Translations under genes and position numbers: made by a program
Source: UBA5189 sp035631615
Lineage (GTDB): Bacteria; Chloroflexota; Limnocylindria; Limnocylindrales; CSP1-4
NCBI GenBank assembly: GCA_035631615.1
Contig: DASQIK010000065.1
Location: 18,500-82,499 of the forward strand
DNA: 64,000 nt
Direction of reading: 5' to 3'
The notes under the pieces: model-generated
What the model was told of the DNA's origin: nothing
The model's database searches: none
What the model saw: only the letters and a program-made list of their open reading frames with translations
In this document: piece after piece, positions 48,587 through 57,131 of the stretch
Layout of the letters: each line of letters starts with the position of its first letter
Numbering within the stretch: position 1 is the stretch's first letter

Positions 48587-50368
48587 CTATAGCGACGGCA
48601 ATGGGGAGGGGACGAGCGTCGGAATCGGCGTCGGGACCGGCGTGGGGACCGGGGTCGGCACGGGGGTCGGCGCCGGGGTCGGCGTCGGGACCGGCGTGGG
48701 CACCGGGGTGGGCGCCGGGGTCGGCGTCGGCTCCGGGCCCTTCGAGACGACGTAGTTGATCGCGGAGCCCGGCAGCACGACCACGTTCGGGCCAGGGTCG
48801 TTGCTGACCACCTCGCCCGCCGGGATGAACGGGTCGAAGGCCTCGGTGCGCGCGCCGACGGTCAGGCCGGCCGCAGCGATGAGGTTCACCGCGTCCTGCT
48901 CCACGCGGCCGCGCAGGTCGGGCACGGCGACGCCCTGCGGGCTGATGGCCATGGTCAGGTTGATGTCGCTGTTCTGGGCGACCAGCGTGCCGGCGGCCGG
49001 GTCCTGCCGCACGACGGTGTTGGGCGCCGCGCTGCTCTGCGCGAATGCGACCTGCTTGGCGTTGAGGCCCGCCGTGGTCGCGGCCGCCTTGGCCTGGTCG
49101 AACGTGAGCCCGACGAGATTCGGCACCTGGACCTGCGGCGCTGCCGAGGGGCCGGGGCCGGAGGCGAGCTTGATCACGACGAACGCGGCGAGCGCGAGGA
49201 TGGCGAGCGCGAGGATGGCGGAGATCCACAGCCACGGGCCGCCGGCGCGCGGTCCGGGCTCGATGTCGTCGGGATCGTCGGTCAGGACCGTGTTTCGAGG
49301 CGGCACCGGCGGGACCGTCCGATTCGCATAGGCGTCGGGGGGATAGGCGATTCGCGCCTCCGGGTTGGGGCGGGCGACGCCTGCAATCCCGGCGCCGGCA
49401 ACCCCGGCGCCCGCGGCCGGCATCGCGCCCGCGGGGGCGCCGGCGGCCACCGCGCCCGCCGCAAGGCCCGCGGCGGCACCGGCCGCCCCGGCAGCCGCGA
49501 TGGCACCTGCCGCTCTTGGGCTGCGCGGTCCATCGCCCGCCGCCGATTCGCCGAGGTAGCGCTCCAGTGCGTCGGCCATGTCGTTCGCGGTTGCGAAGCG
49601 GTCCTCGGGATTCGTGGCCAGCGCCCTGCGGGCGATCGCGTCAAGGCTGGGCGGAATGCCGCCGTGGACCGCCGCGGGGCTCGGGACGGCGCCGGTGAGC
49701 CGGGCGGTCGCGACCGCTGCCGCGGTGTCGCCGGTCCATGGCCGCTTGCCGGTGAGCAGCTCGAACAGCACGATCCCGAGGCTGTAGATGTCCGAGGCCG
49801 GTGTCGCGAGCTCGCCACGGGCCTGCTCGGGGCTGAAGTAGTGGACCGACCCGAGCGTCGTGCCCGGCAGGGTCAGCGCGGATTCCGAGAGCGCCCGCGC
49901 GATCCCGAAGTCGGCGACCTTCACGCGGCCCTCGTGCGTCACGAGGATGTTCCCGGGCTTGATGTCGCGGTGCACGAAGCCGCGCGCGTGGGCGGCGGCG
50001 ACCGCGCGCGCCGCCTGGGCGACGAGCCGCGCGGCCGCACGCGGCGGCAGGGCGCCGCTGCGGCGGATGATCGTCGCCAGGTCCTCGCCCTCGACGAGCT
50101 CCATCACGATGAACGGCCCGACGGGATCGGTGCCGTAGTCGTAGACCGCCACCACGGAGGGGTGGTTCAGCGACGCCGCCGACTGCGCCTCGTGGCGGAA
50201 CCGATCGTTGAAGTCGGGGTCGGCGCCGTATTCCGGGCGCAGGATCTTGACCGCGACGTCGCGCTCGAGCTGGTTGTCCCGGGCGCGGTAGATCGTGGCC
50301 ATCCCGCCCTGCCCGAGGAGCTCGACGAGGCGGTACCGGCCGCCGAGGACCGCGCCGATGTCAGCCAA
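48587..50368 (-). CDS. Ser/Thr protein kinase with two PASTA domains
   Basis: The 593-residue protein has a Hanks-type kinase domain (residues 10-270: GQGGMATIYRA, AVKILRPEY, HRDIKPGNILV, VADFGIARAL, SPEQARGE), an Ala/Gly-rich juxtamembrane stretch, one transmembrane helix (about 385-410), two PASTA domains (VPNLVGLTFDQAK and VPDLRGRVEQDAV) and a Thr/Pro repeat tail outside the cell. Such kinases sense peptidoglycan and control growth. It begins at TTG 50368, overlapping galU by 8 bases, so kinase and UDP-glucose synthesis are linked. Confidence 0.92.
   Translation of the reverse strand: MADIGAVLGGRYRLVELLGQGGMATIYRARDNQLERDVAVKILRPEYGADPDFNDRFRHEAQSAASLNHPSVVAVYDYGTDPVGPFIVMELVEGEDLATIIRRSGALPPRAAARLVAQAARAVAAAHARGFVHRDIKPGNILVTHEGRVKVADFGIARALSESALTLPGTTLGSVHYFSPEQARGELATPASDIYSLGIVLFELLTGKRPWTGDTAAAVATARLTGAVPSPAAVHGGIPPSLDAIARRALATNPEDRFATANDMADALERYLGESAAGDGPRSPRAAGAIAAAGAAGAAAGLAAGAVAAGAPAGAMPAAGAGVAGAGIAGVARPNPEARIAYPPDAYANRTVPPVPPRNTVLTDDPDDIEPGPRAGGPWLWISAILALAILALAAFVVIKLASGPGPSAAPQVQVPNLVGLTFDQAKAAATTAGLNAKQVAFAQSSAAPNTVVRQDPAAGTLVAQNSDINLTMAISPQGVAVPDLRGRVEQDAVNLIAAAGLTVGARTEAFDPFIPAGEVVSNDPGPNVVVLPGSAINYVVSKGPEPTPTPAPTPVPTPVPTPTPAPTPVPTPVPTPVPTPIPTLVPSPLPSL
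48596..48735 (-). repeat. Thr-Pro codon repeat at the end of the PASTA kinase gene
   Basis: Degenerate 6-base and 12-base units encode an alternating Pro-Thr-Pro-Val/Ala tail on the minus strand, like the linker in the first tadE gene. This is coding low complexity. Confidence 0.8.
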
Positions 50369-51242
50369 GGTCGAGCGTCTGCAGGTGGCGGCGGAACTCG
50401 GCTGCGAGATCAGGTCGCTGGAGCGCCATCTCGACGGTCGCCTGGAGCCAGCCGAGCGTGGTGCCGGCGTCGTAGCGGACACCTTCGAACTCGTAGGTGA
50501 AGACGGACTGCTCGTCCATCAGCGCCTCGATCGCGTCGGTGAGCTGGATCTCGCCGCCGGCGCCGCGCTGGGTCTGCTCGAGCTTGTCGAAGATCTTCGG
50601 TGTCAGGACGTACCGCCCGATGACCGCGAGCGTGGACGGCGCGTCGGCGGGCTCGGGCTTCTCGACGATCGCCGTCATCCGCCGCAGGCGGCCGCCGTCG
50701 CGATGGCTCTCATCGACCTCGGCCGCGACGATCCCATAGCGCGAGACCTCGCCCGCGGGCACCTCGGCCACCGCGACGACCGATGAGTGGGTCTGCTCGT
50801 AAGCGTGGATGAGCTGGCCGATGCATGGCCGGTCGGCGACGACGATGTCGTCCGGCAGGAGCACCGCGAACGGCTCGTGGCCGATGAGGTCCTTGGCCAT
50901 CAGGATCGCGTGGCCCAGCCCGAGCTGCTCCTTCTGGCGGACGTACGCGAGCTGGGCGAGGTCCGTGATCGCCCGGACCTGGCGGAGCTTCTCGATCTCG
51001 CCCTTCTCCTCGAGGACCTTCTCGAGCTCGTAGTTGAGGTCGAAGTGGTCCTCGATCGCGCCCTTGTGCGTGGACGTGACGATGATGATCTGCTCGATCC
51101 CCGCCGCGACCGCCTCCTCGACCCCGTACTGGATGATCGGCTTGTCGACGAGGGGGAGCATTTCCTTCGGCTGAGCCTTCGTCGCGGGCAGGAACCTGGT
51201 TCCCCATCCCGCCGCCGGGAAGACAGCCTTTCGGACGCGCAT
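50361..51242 (-). CDS. galU: UTP-glucose-1-phosphate uridylyltransferase
   Basis: The 293-residue enzyme shows VFPAAGWGTRFLPATKAQPKE at the N-terminus, MLPLVDKPIIQYGVEEA, the STHKGAIEDHFD stretch, LPDDIVV and the GEIQLTDAIEALM end. It makes UDP-glucose, the substrate expected for GalE (11142) and often for glycosyltransferases. The PASTA kinase gene overlaps its end, an arrangement worth noting because such kinases regulate wall synthesis. Confidence 0.94.
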   Translation of the reverse strand: MRVRKAVFPAAGWGTRFLPATKAQPKEMLPLVDKPIIQYGVEEAVAAGIEQIIIVTSTHKGAIEDHFDLNYELEKVLEEKGEIEKLRQVRAITDLAQLAYVRQKEQLGLGHAILMAKDLIGHEPFAVLLPDDIVVADRPCIGQLIHAYEQTHSSVVAVAEVPAGEVSRYGIVAAEVDESHRDGGRLRRMTAIVEKPEPADAPSTLAVIGRYVLTPKIFDKLEQTQRGAGGEIQLTDAIEALMDEQSVFTYEFEGVRYDAGTTLGWLQATVEMALQRPDLAAEFRRHLQTLDLG

Positions 51243-51288
51243 CGAACCTCACGGTGGGGACGGGATTGGAACGGGACGAACCCGGCCG

Positions 51289-51294
51289 AGGATA
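51289..51294 (-). promoter_or_regulatory. -10 hexamer TATCCT upstream of galU
   Basis: TATCCT on the minus strand lies 46 bases before the ATG at 51242, so galU has a short leader. Confidence 0.4.
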
Positions 51295-51313
51295 CCACCG
51301 GCCCCCTGCCGGC

Positions 51314-52084
51314 CTAGGGCTCCAAGGTACCGACGAAGTCCTCGACGAGGCCGGTGAAGGCGGTCGACTGATCGACGTTCGACAGGTGGCCGGCGCGTGG
51401 GATGACCCGATATGTCAGCCGCGGGATGTCGCGGAGGAACCCCTTCGCACCCAGGGTGAACACGAGGTCGGTGACCCCGTTGATGGCGAGGATCGGGCCG
51501 CCGTACGAGAGCAGGCGCTCGCGGAATCCCCCACCGATCAGGTGCCGGACGGCCCGCGACCCGCCGCGCGAGAAGTGGCCGCCGGCGGTGATCGCCGAGG
51601 CGAGCTGGGTGCCGTACCGGACCCGGAACCACGCAAGCGCGACGACCCGAACGGCCCGTTCGGGCACGAGCCGCATGCTCAGGCCGTAGACATGGAAGCC
51701 GAGGCGGCTCATGCCCACCGGCTCGCGCGTGCAGCCGGCGATGACCAGGCCACGGACGCGCTCAGGGTGGAGACCGGCCACGGTCATCGCGACGTAGCCG
51801 CCGAGCGACAGCCCGACAAGGACGGCCCGGCCGCCCGCCTCGCGATCGATCGCGTCGACGACGTTCTGCACCGCCACGTCGAGCGTGAACGGCTGCTGCC
51901 GCAGCGTCCCGTGGCCGGGCTGGTCGACGGCGACCACGCGATACCGGTCCGACAGCGCGTCGACCTGGGGCCGCCACACCGAGCGACCCATCATCGCTCC
52001 ATGGACGAACACGACCGGCGGGGCATCCTCGGGGCCGGCCACGCTCCAGTGGCGGACCGCCCGCTCGTCGGTCGACATCGACAT
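51314..52084 (-). CDS. alpha/beta hydrolase
   Basis: The 256-residue protein has the alpha/beta-hydrolase fold: VVFVHGAMMG oxyanion region, AVDQPGHGT, the nucleophile elbow GLSLGGY (Ser in GxSxG), VTDLVF acidic region and PRAGHLSN with the catalytic histidine. Substrate unknown. ATG 52084 was chosen because the TAGCAT hexamer lies 8 bases upstream and an earlier TTG would overlap it. Confidence 0.87.
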   Translation of the reverse strand: MSMSTDERAVRHWSVAGPEDAPPVVFVHGAMMGRSVWRPQVDALSDRYRVVAVDQPGHGTLRQQPFTLDVAVQNVVDAIDREAGGRAVLVGLSLGGYVAMTVAGLHPERVRGLVIAGCTREPVGMSRLGFHVYGLSMRLVPERAVRVVALAWFRVRYGTQLASAITAGGHFSRGGSRAVRHLIGGGFRERLLSYGGPILAINGVTDLVFTLGAKGFLRDIPRLTYRVIPRAGHLSNVDQSTAFTGLVEDFVGTLEP

Positions 52085-52092
52085 GGGCGGCA

Positions 52093-52098
52093 ATGCTA
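52093..52098 (-). promoter_or_regulatory. -10 hexamer TAGCAT before the hydrolase gene
   Basis: TAGCAT on the minus strand is built on the TAG stop codon of the upstream membrane-protein gene and lies 8 bases before the hydrolase ATG. Confidence 0.5.
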
Positions 52099-53142
52099 CG
52101 TGGGTTCGGAGCCGGCCTCCTGGCGGGTCCTCGAGAGGCGGACGCTGGTGAACGGGATCCGGATCTCGCGGAAGGCCTCGATCGAGACGAGGAAGCCCAG
52201 GAAGATCAGGCCGATGCCGATCAGCTTGCTGGCCTCGAAGATCTCGGTCGAGCCGTTCTTGACCCCGAAGTCCGTGCCCGAGATCAGGAGCGCGCCGATC
52301 GCGATGAGGATCGTCGCCGGTACGCGGCTGTGCAGCCGGCCCTTGCCAAGGGCCACGATCGCGCCCGGCAGGGAGGCGAAGAAGTTCACGACGATCGCGA
52401 TCGGCCCGATGAGCAGGTTGAACAGCATCGAGTCACCGGACTGGCCCTCGTTGAGCGAATAGCCGAGGACGCGCCGCTTGGGCATGAACACGTACGCCGA
52501 GAACAGCGCGCCGAGCACGAGCGCGAGGCCGCCGGTCACGTTCATGAGCGGCGTCAGGAGCCGGAGCATCCCCGGCAGCGGATCGAGGACGGGGACGCCG
52601 TGGGCATCGAGCGCGACCGGCCCGTCCGGCAGGGGCGCGATTGCGACCAGCACCAGGCCGAGCACCGTCACGACGACGACGCCGATCGCGGCGATCCGCG
52701 GCCAGCGCTCGTTCTGGAAGTACGTCTCGACGCCGATCGCGATCGCCAGGATCAGCGCCCCGATGAGGTACAGGAACACGAGCGGTCCGACGTCGGCGTA
52801 GTGGTTCTTCGACTGGCTCAGCACGGTGAACACGCCCGACAGGGCGACGAGGACCGCGTACGTGTACCCGAACCGGGTCTTCGCCAGCAGCAGCGCCGTC
52901 CCGAGCCCGAGCCAGCCGACGTTGAGCACGGCGCCGGCGACGTACCAGAGGCGGAACAGCCCGGTGTTCCAGCCGCCCGCGGCGGCCAGCGCCTCGCACG
53001 CCGACGCGATCGCGAAGAGCAGCGTCCCGATGGCCCACGCGAGCTGGTAGCTGCGCCGTCGCTCCCGCCATTGGTCGAGCAGCGCGAGGGTCATCACGAA
53101 GGCGAGAAGGGAGGTGAGCGCGGGCAGGAGCGTCGTGAGCAT
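52096..53142 (-). CDS. multi-pass membrane protein co-transcribed with a MerR regulator
   Basis: The 348-residue protein has about nine transmembrane helices, beginning with an N-terminal pair and including VGPLVFLYLIGALILAIAIGV. Short cytoplasmic loops carry WRERRRSYQLAW and FMPKRRVLGYSL. No transporter family motif is recognised. Its ATG has a GAGGAG ribosome binding site and lies 8 bases after the MerR gene, so regulator and membrane protein form one operon. It is probably the regulator's effector or target. Confidence 0.7.
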   Translation of the reverse strand: MLTTLLPALTSLLAFVMTLALLDQWRERRRSYQLAWAIGTLLFAIASACEALAAAGGWNTGLFRLWYVAGAVLNVGWLGLGTALLLAKTRFGYTYAVLVALSGVFTVLSQSKNHYADVGPLVFLYLIGALILAIAIGVETYFQNERWPRIAAIGVVVVTVLGLVLVAIAPLPDGPVALDAHGVPVLDPLPGMLRLLTPLMNVTGGLALVLGALFSAYVFMPKRRVLGYSLNEGQSGDSMLFNLLIGPIAIVVNFFASLPGAIVALGKGRLHSRVPATILIAIGALLISGTDFGVKNGSTEIFEASKLIGIGLIFLGFLVSIEAFREIRIPFTSVRLSRTRQEAGSEPT

Positions 53143-53150
53143 GGTTCTCC

Positions 53151-53810
53151 TCAGGGCTTCCGTGTCGGGGGCTGGAACGTGGCCACGAAGTGCACGAGCA
53201 GGCGGTCGAACAGCGCGGCGGCCTCCGCGTACAGGCGCATGACCGCCGGTGCCTCGAGCGACCGCCGCCGCCCGATCGATTCGAGCTCGTCCAGGAACGG
53301 GCGCCGCGCGGCAACGAATGCACCGATCGCGGCCGCGATGTCCGCCCTCGACTCGCCGAGCCGGCGGGCGGTCGATTCGATCAGCGCGACCGCCTGCGCC
53401 TCGGCGATCGCCTTGTCCGCCGCCGACGAGGCGTCGAGGTAGGCCACGAGTGCCTCGATCAGGCCACGGCCCTCGGCACGGAAGGCATCGCGCTCGGGAC
53501 CCTGGAGTGGCGCGCCCGAAGGGAGCGCCGGCCCGGACCGGTACGAGCGCGCATAGGCGCGGGCGAGACGCTCCGGCGTCGCGCCGAGTGTGGCGAGCGG
53601 CCGCTTGGCCGAGCGGCGGACCTCCTGGAGTCGATGCAGGTCCGCGCGTGAGAAGCGGCGGTGGCCGCCGGGCGTCGCGAAGGATCGGATCCGGCCGGCG
53701 TCGGCCCAGCGGCGGAGCGTGTCGGGGTCGACGCCGAGCACGCGGCTCGCGGGCCCGAGGGACAGCCAGTCCGGAGCTGTGTGCTCGGTCGCGTCGATGA
53801 GGTCGGGCAC
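53151..53810 (-). CDS. MerR-type transcriptional regulator
   Basis: The 219-residue protein has a MerR/excisionase winged HTH at residues about 15-65 (SLGPASRVLGVDPDTLRRW, then FATPGGHRRFSRADLHRL) and a helical C-terminal domain of about 130 residues with no cysteine, so no metal or cobalamin site is apparent. The effector is unknown. A palindrome overlapping its likely promoter (53855-53870) suggests autoregulation. The start GTG follows GAGAAGGA. Confidence 0.85.
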   Translation of the reverse strand: MPDLIDATEHTAPDWLSLGPASRVLGVDPDTLRRWADAGRIRSFATPGGHRRFSRADLHRLQEVRRSAKRPLATLGATPERLARAYARSYRSGPALPSGAPLQGPERDAFRAEGRGLIEALVAYLDASSAADKAIAEAQAVALIESTARRLGESRADIAAAIGAFVAARRPFLDELESIGRRRSLEAPAVMRLYAEAAALFDRLLVHFVATFQPPTRKP

Positions 53811-53854
53811 GTTCGTCCTTCTCGGGTGACGTCGCCCGCTGCCCGCCTCCCGAA

Positions 53855-53870
53855 CCTAGGTAAATCTAGG
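53855..53870. promoter_or_regulatory. palindrome CCTAG-N6-CTAGG, candidate MerR operator
   Basis: The inverted repeat lies in an AT-rich island about 45-60 bases upstream of the MerR start and overlaps a minus-strand TAGATT hexamer (53868 to 53863). MerR proteins bind dyad operators within promoters, so it fits an autoregulatory site. Confidence 0.5.
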
Positions 53871-53946
53871 CATCGACCGCGCGATGGCGACGGCGGGAGG
53901 ATAGAGGCCGCTCCGTCGGGCTGTCAACGGTCCCGCGCGCCTCGAT

Positions 53947-54318
53947 TCAGGCTGGGATGAGCTCGTGGTCGTCGCGATGCAGGCCGTCGCACAGGCCGTA
54001 GCGGAGCGGGGCGCCTTCGGCTCCCGGGATCGGGATGGGCCGCATGATCTCGCGCACCTGCCCGCGTTGGCAGAACAGGTAGCCCTTGGCCCGCATCCAC
54101 GTGCGCACGTGCGCGGGGTCGCCGTGGAACTCGAACGGGCCGGGGTTGATGGGCGGTCGCCCCGCCCACGAGACGGGCGTCTCTGCCGCGACGACGTCGA
54201 GGATGTTCATGCGCCACGGCGTGCCCGCGATGACCTCGAGACAGCCGTCGCAGCGGATCGCGACGTTGTCCTCGACGATGGTCGGAATGTGGACGCCGAG
54301 GTAGTCGAGCGGGCTCAC
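53947..54318 (-). CDS. hypothetical protein with four cysteines
   Basis: The 123-residue protein carries Cys23 and Cys26 (CDGC), Cys83 (FCQRG) and Cys110, a spacing that could bind zinc. It is otherwise polar, with IPTIVEDNVAIRCDGC near the start. No known family. TACCAT 6 bases before the GTG supports it as a real gene. Confidence 0.65.
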   Translation of the reverse strand: MSPLDYLGVHIPTIVEDNVAIRCDGCLEVIAGTPWRMNILDVVAAETPVSWAGRPPINPGPFEFHGDPAHVRTWMRAKGYLFCQRGQVREIMRPIPIPGAEGAPLRYGLCDGLHRDDHELIPA

Positions 54319-54324
54319 GCTCCG

Positions 54325-54330
54325 ATGGTA
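54325..54330 (-). promoter_or_regulatory. -10 hexamer TACCAT before the four-Cys hypothetical gene
   Basis: TACCAT on the minus strand is 6 bases before the GTG at 54318. Confidence 0.5.
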
Positions 54331-54358
54331 AGCGAAGGGATCGCCCGGAGCAGCGCGT

Positions 54359-54364
54359 TACACT
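54359..54364 (+). promoter_or_regulatory. -10 hexamer TACACT of tRNA-Glu
   Basis: TACACT ends 14 bases before the tRNA 5' end. Confidence 0.45.
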
Positions 54365-54378
54365 CGCGCCGCGCTCGG

Positions 54379-54452
54379 GCCCCCATCGTCTAGAGGCCTA
54401 GGACGCCACCCTTTCAAGGTGGAGATCGCCGGTTCGAATCCGGCTGGGGGTA
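54379..54452 (+). tRNA. tRNA-Glu (TTC anticodon)
   Basis: Acceptor GCCCCCA pairs with TGGGGGT (one G-T), the D arm contains TCGTCTAGAGGCCTAGGACG-type bases, anticodon stem CCACC/GGTGG encloses CTTTCAA with anticodon TTC, and the T arm contains GGTTCGAATCC. The discriminator is A. CCA is not encoded; the genome's CCA-adding enzyme is at 9399. Confidence 0.95.
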
Positions 54453-54504
54453 CTTCTCGCTCACCGCCCATCCGGGCCCGGGCGCGCCGGCGCGTGCGCG
54501 CCCG

Positions 54505-54951
54505 CTAGGTGTTCAGGACGAGCGCCAGCACCGCGGCAATGGCGAACGAGCCGATCGCACTGAGGCCGGCGATGCCGCCCGCGATCGCGAGCGCGGTGGC
54601 CCGGCCGCTGCGGGCGTACGAGGCGGCACGCCACATCGCGACCAGTGCCCCGATGGCGATGGCCACCCACGCCGCCCCGAACGCGACGAATCCGGCTGCG
54701 AGCAGCGGGATCTGCCCGTCGTGCACCTTGAGCGTGACGTAGACGATGAAGATGAGCGAGCCGAGCAGCACGAGCGCGACGACGACCGACACCGGCGTGA
54801 CGGGAATGGGCCCGATTCGGCGCCGGCGGCGCGTGCGGGCCGCCGGCGCGGCGGCCGGTTGGGCCGCCGTGCCCGGGGTTGGGCCCGCACCCGTCGCCAC
54901 CGCCTGGCTCGGATCGGGCGCCGGCCCCGGCGCGGGCTGGATCGTGCTCAT
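54505..54951 (-). CDS. small membrane protein with Pro/Ala-rich tail
   Basis: The 148-residue protein has a Pro/Ala-rich N-terminal tail of about 40 residues, a basic RTRRRRRIG patch and three transmembrane helices (SVVVALVLLGSLIFIVYVTL and two more). It starts in an ATGA overlap with the methyltransferase-like gene. No family is recognised. Confidence 0.6.
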   Translation of the reverse strand: MSTIQPAPGPAPDPSQAVATGAGPTPGTAAQPAAAPAARTRRRRRIGPIPVTPVSVVVALVLLGSLIFIVYVTLKVHDGQIPLLAAGFVAFGAAWVAIAIGALVAMWRAASYARSGRATALAIAGGIAGLSAIGSFAIAAVLALVLNT

Positions 54952-55550
54952 GGTCGCGTCCGATGGTAGACGGCGACGTTCCACGACAGCCTCGGGCGCT
55001 TGAGCTCGAGCGCGAGCCTGGCGCCCGGTGCCCCGAACGCCGCCCCGAGGAACTGCGTCGTCGCCTCCTGCGACTCGAACTCCCAGAAGCAATGGACCAC
55101 CCGCACCCGGAAGCCGCCGGTCAGGAACGGGCCCGTTCGCTGGCTCCAGGCGCCGTATTCGGGGCGGTCGCCGTGGAGGCGTGAGACATCGTCGCGCCCG
55201 TAATCGTGGACGACGAGGTGGCGACCACCCGGCCGGAGCACCCGATCGACCTCGGCGACCTCGGCGCGATGGACGCCCCGGAAGGCCGACCACAGCCCGA
55301 GGACGACGTCGGCCGAGGCGTCGGCGGCGGCGATTCGCAGCGGGCGGGAGGTCGGGACCTCGCGGAGGCGCGCGCCACGCGTCCCGAGGCCGGCCACGAA
55401 CGGGCCGCCAATGGCGTCGACGACGATGACGTCACGATCGGCGATCGGCCCGAGCGCATCGAGCGCCGCGACGAGCTTGGCGGTCGGGTCGAGGGCGGCG
55501 ACGAATGCCTGCTCGAGCTCGGGCGCGACGGCGTGCGGCAGGCTGGACAT
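54948..55550 (-). CDS. methyltransferase-like protein with degenerate SAM site
   Basis: The 200-residue protein follows the class I methyltransferase plan (VIVVDAIGGPFVAGLG in the motif I position, ADVVLGLWSAFRGV, VDRVLRPGGRHLVVHDYG). The motif I glycines are only partly kept, so SAM binding is doubtful. Its ATG overlaps the stop of the GH13 gene by 1 base. Its link to glucan metabolism is unknown. Confidence 0.65.
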   Translation of the reverse strand: MSSLPHAVAPELEQAFVAALDPTAKLVAALDALGPIADRDVIVVDAIGGPFVAGLGTRGARLREVPTSRPLRIAAADASADVVLGLWSAFRGVHRAEVAEVDRVLRPGGRHLVVHDYGRDDVSRLHGDRPEYGAWSQRTGPFLTGGFRVRVVHCFWEFESQEATTQFLGAAFGAPGARLALELKRPRLSWNVAVYHRTRP

Positions 55551-57103
55551 CAGGCGAGGCGCACCACGACGCCGGACCTCGGTGGCAGCTGGATGACCGG
55601 CCGTCCGTCGACCGTTTCGAGCGACACTGGCGTGGATCGTGCGCGGCCCATGGCGAGGGCCACGCTACCACTCGGTTGGGCGGTGCCGCCTTGGTCCACG
55701 AGCGGCAGGCTGATCGGCTCCTCGCCCGCGTTGAGCGCCACCGCGAGTTTCCCCGTCGCGCTGCGGCGGGTGAAGACGAGGCCCTCGGCCGCCGTCGCCG
55801 TGATCTCCACGCCGTCGGCGCGGAGGGCCGGCTCCCGTCGCCGAAGCCCGAACGCGTCGCGCACAGCGCCGAGCAGGTCGTGGTCCCAGCGCGCCCCGTC
55901 CCACGGGAAGGCTCGGCGCGAATCCGGATCGATGCCGCCGGCGACCCCGACCTCGTCGCCGTAGTACACGCACGGCGCCCCCGGCAACGTCGCCTGGAGC
56001 AGGATCGCGAGCTCGAACGCTTCGCGATCATCGCCGAGCACCGACAGCACACGCGGCGTGTCGTGGCTGTCGAGCAGGTTCAGCTGGACCGCCGTCGTCT
56101 CGGGCGCATAGGCCCCGAGGATGTCCACGAGACGTGCAGCCAGCTGGGCGCCGTCGAGCCGGGTCACTCGGCCGTACTCGTGGTGGGACCGCAGCAGTGC
56201 CTCGTTCAGCCCGCGACCGCCGACGTAGCCGATGATCGCCTCGGCGAGCGGGTAGTTCATCAGCGCGTCGAACCGATCGCCGCTGACCCAGTCCGGCGCG
56301 ACCTGCCAGATCTCGCCGACGAGGTACGCGTCCGGGTTGATCGCGCGGCACCGCCGCCGGAACTCCGCCCAGAACGACCGGTCGTCGATCTCGCCGGGGA
56401 CATCGAGGCGCCAGCCGTCGATGCCGAAGCGGAGCCAGTGCTCGGCGACGCCCCACAGGTACTCGCGCACCGCGGGATCGCCGACGTTGAGCTTCGGCAG
56501 CGCGGGCATGTCCCACCACGCCTCGTAGCCGAACCGGCTGCGCGAGCCGCCGCCGCCCTCGACCTCGCCGGGCCGCGGCTGGTCCAGCGCCACGCCGGAT
56601 CGAAGATGCGCCAGCGGGTAGGCATCCACGGGCCGACCGTCGGCGAGGCCCTCCTGGTCGAAGTGGAACCAGGTGCGGTACGGCGACCCGGCCCCGGTCT
56701 CGAGCACGTGGTGGAACGCCCAGAACCCGCGGCCCGTGTGGTTGAAGACGCCGTCGAGGATCACGCGCATCCCGCGCTCGTGCGCGCGATCGAGCAGCTC
56801 GCGCAGCGCGGCGTCGCCGCCGAGGAGCGGATCCACCGCCAGGTAGTCGTACGTGTGGTAGCGGTGGTTGGAGGCCGACTGGAACACCGGCGTCAGGTAC
56901 AGCGCATTCACGCCGAGGGACGCGATGTGGTCGAGGTGCTCCACGACCCCGAGCAGGTCGCCGCCCTTGAACCCGTAGTTGGTCGGGGGCGCGTCCCAGG
57001 GCTCGAGAGGCCCCGGCTTGGCGACGCGGTCGCTGCTCGCGAACCGGTCCGGAAAGATCAGGTAGAAGACCGCGTCGCGCACCCAGGCGGGCGTGTCGGG
57101 CAT
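55550..57103 (-). CDS. GH13 alpha-amylase/neopullulanase-type enzyme (cytoplasmic)
   Basis: The 517-residue protein is a GH13 barrel: FYLIFPDRF at the N-terminus, GVNALYLTPVFQSASNHRYHT, VILDGVFNHTG (conserved region I), GWRLDVPGE with the catalytic Asp nucleophile, YLVGEIW with the acid/base Glu, and LLDSHDTPR with the third acidic residue. No signal peptide is seen, so it acts inside the cell on imported glucans. ATG 57103 has GGAGG 11 bases upstream; ATG 57121 is an alternative. It is divergent from the secreted GH13 gene. Confidence 0.92.
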   Translation of the reverse strand: MPDTPAWVRDAVFYLIFPDRFASSDRVAKPGPLEPWDAPPTNYGFKGGDLLGVVEHLDHIASLGVNALYLTPVFQSASNHRYHTYDYLAVDPLLGGDAALRELLDRAHERGMRVILDGVFNHTGRGFWAFHHVLETGAGSPYRTWFHFDQEGLADGRPVDAYPLAHLRSGVALDQPRPGEVEGGGGSRSRFGYEAWWDMPALPKLNVGDPAVREYLWGVAEHWLRFGIDGWRLDVPGEIDDRSFWAEFRRRCRAINPDAYLVGEIWQVAPDWVSGDRFDALMNYPLAEAIIGYVGGRGLNEALLRSHHEYGRVTRLDGAQLAARLVDILGAYAPETTAVQLNLLDSHDTPRVLSVLGDDREAFELAILLQATLPGAPCVYYGDEVGVAGGIDPDSRRAFPWDGARWDHDLLGAVRDAFGLRRREPALRADGVEITATAAEGLVFTRRSATGKLAVALNAGEEPISLPLVDQGGTAQPSGSVALAMGRARSTPVSLETVDGRPVIQLPPRSGVVVRLA

Positions 57104-57118
57104 GGGCGGAGGGTCCTC

Positions 57119-57124
57119 CATACT
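57119..57124 (+). promoter_or_regulatory. -10 hexamer CATACT before the lipoprotein GH13 gene
   Basis: CATACT is 7 bases before the ATG at 57132. A minus-strand GACCCT (57115 to 57110) lies 6 bases before ATG 57103, giving a compact divergent pair. Confidence 0.35.
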
Positions 57125-57131
57125 GCTCGTC

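Noticed and set aside
48596..48735. GC-rich repeat that looks like a minisatellite
   Set aside because: It encodes the Pro-Thr tail of the PASTA kinase and is explained by coding.
53151..53810. MerR regulator as a light/B12-sensing CarH-type protein
   Set aside because: The C-terminal part has no cobalamin-binding motif and is too short.
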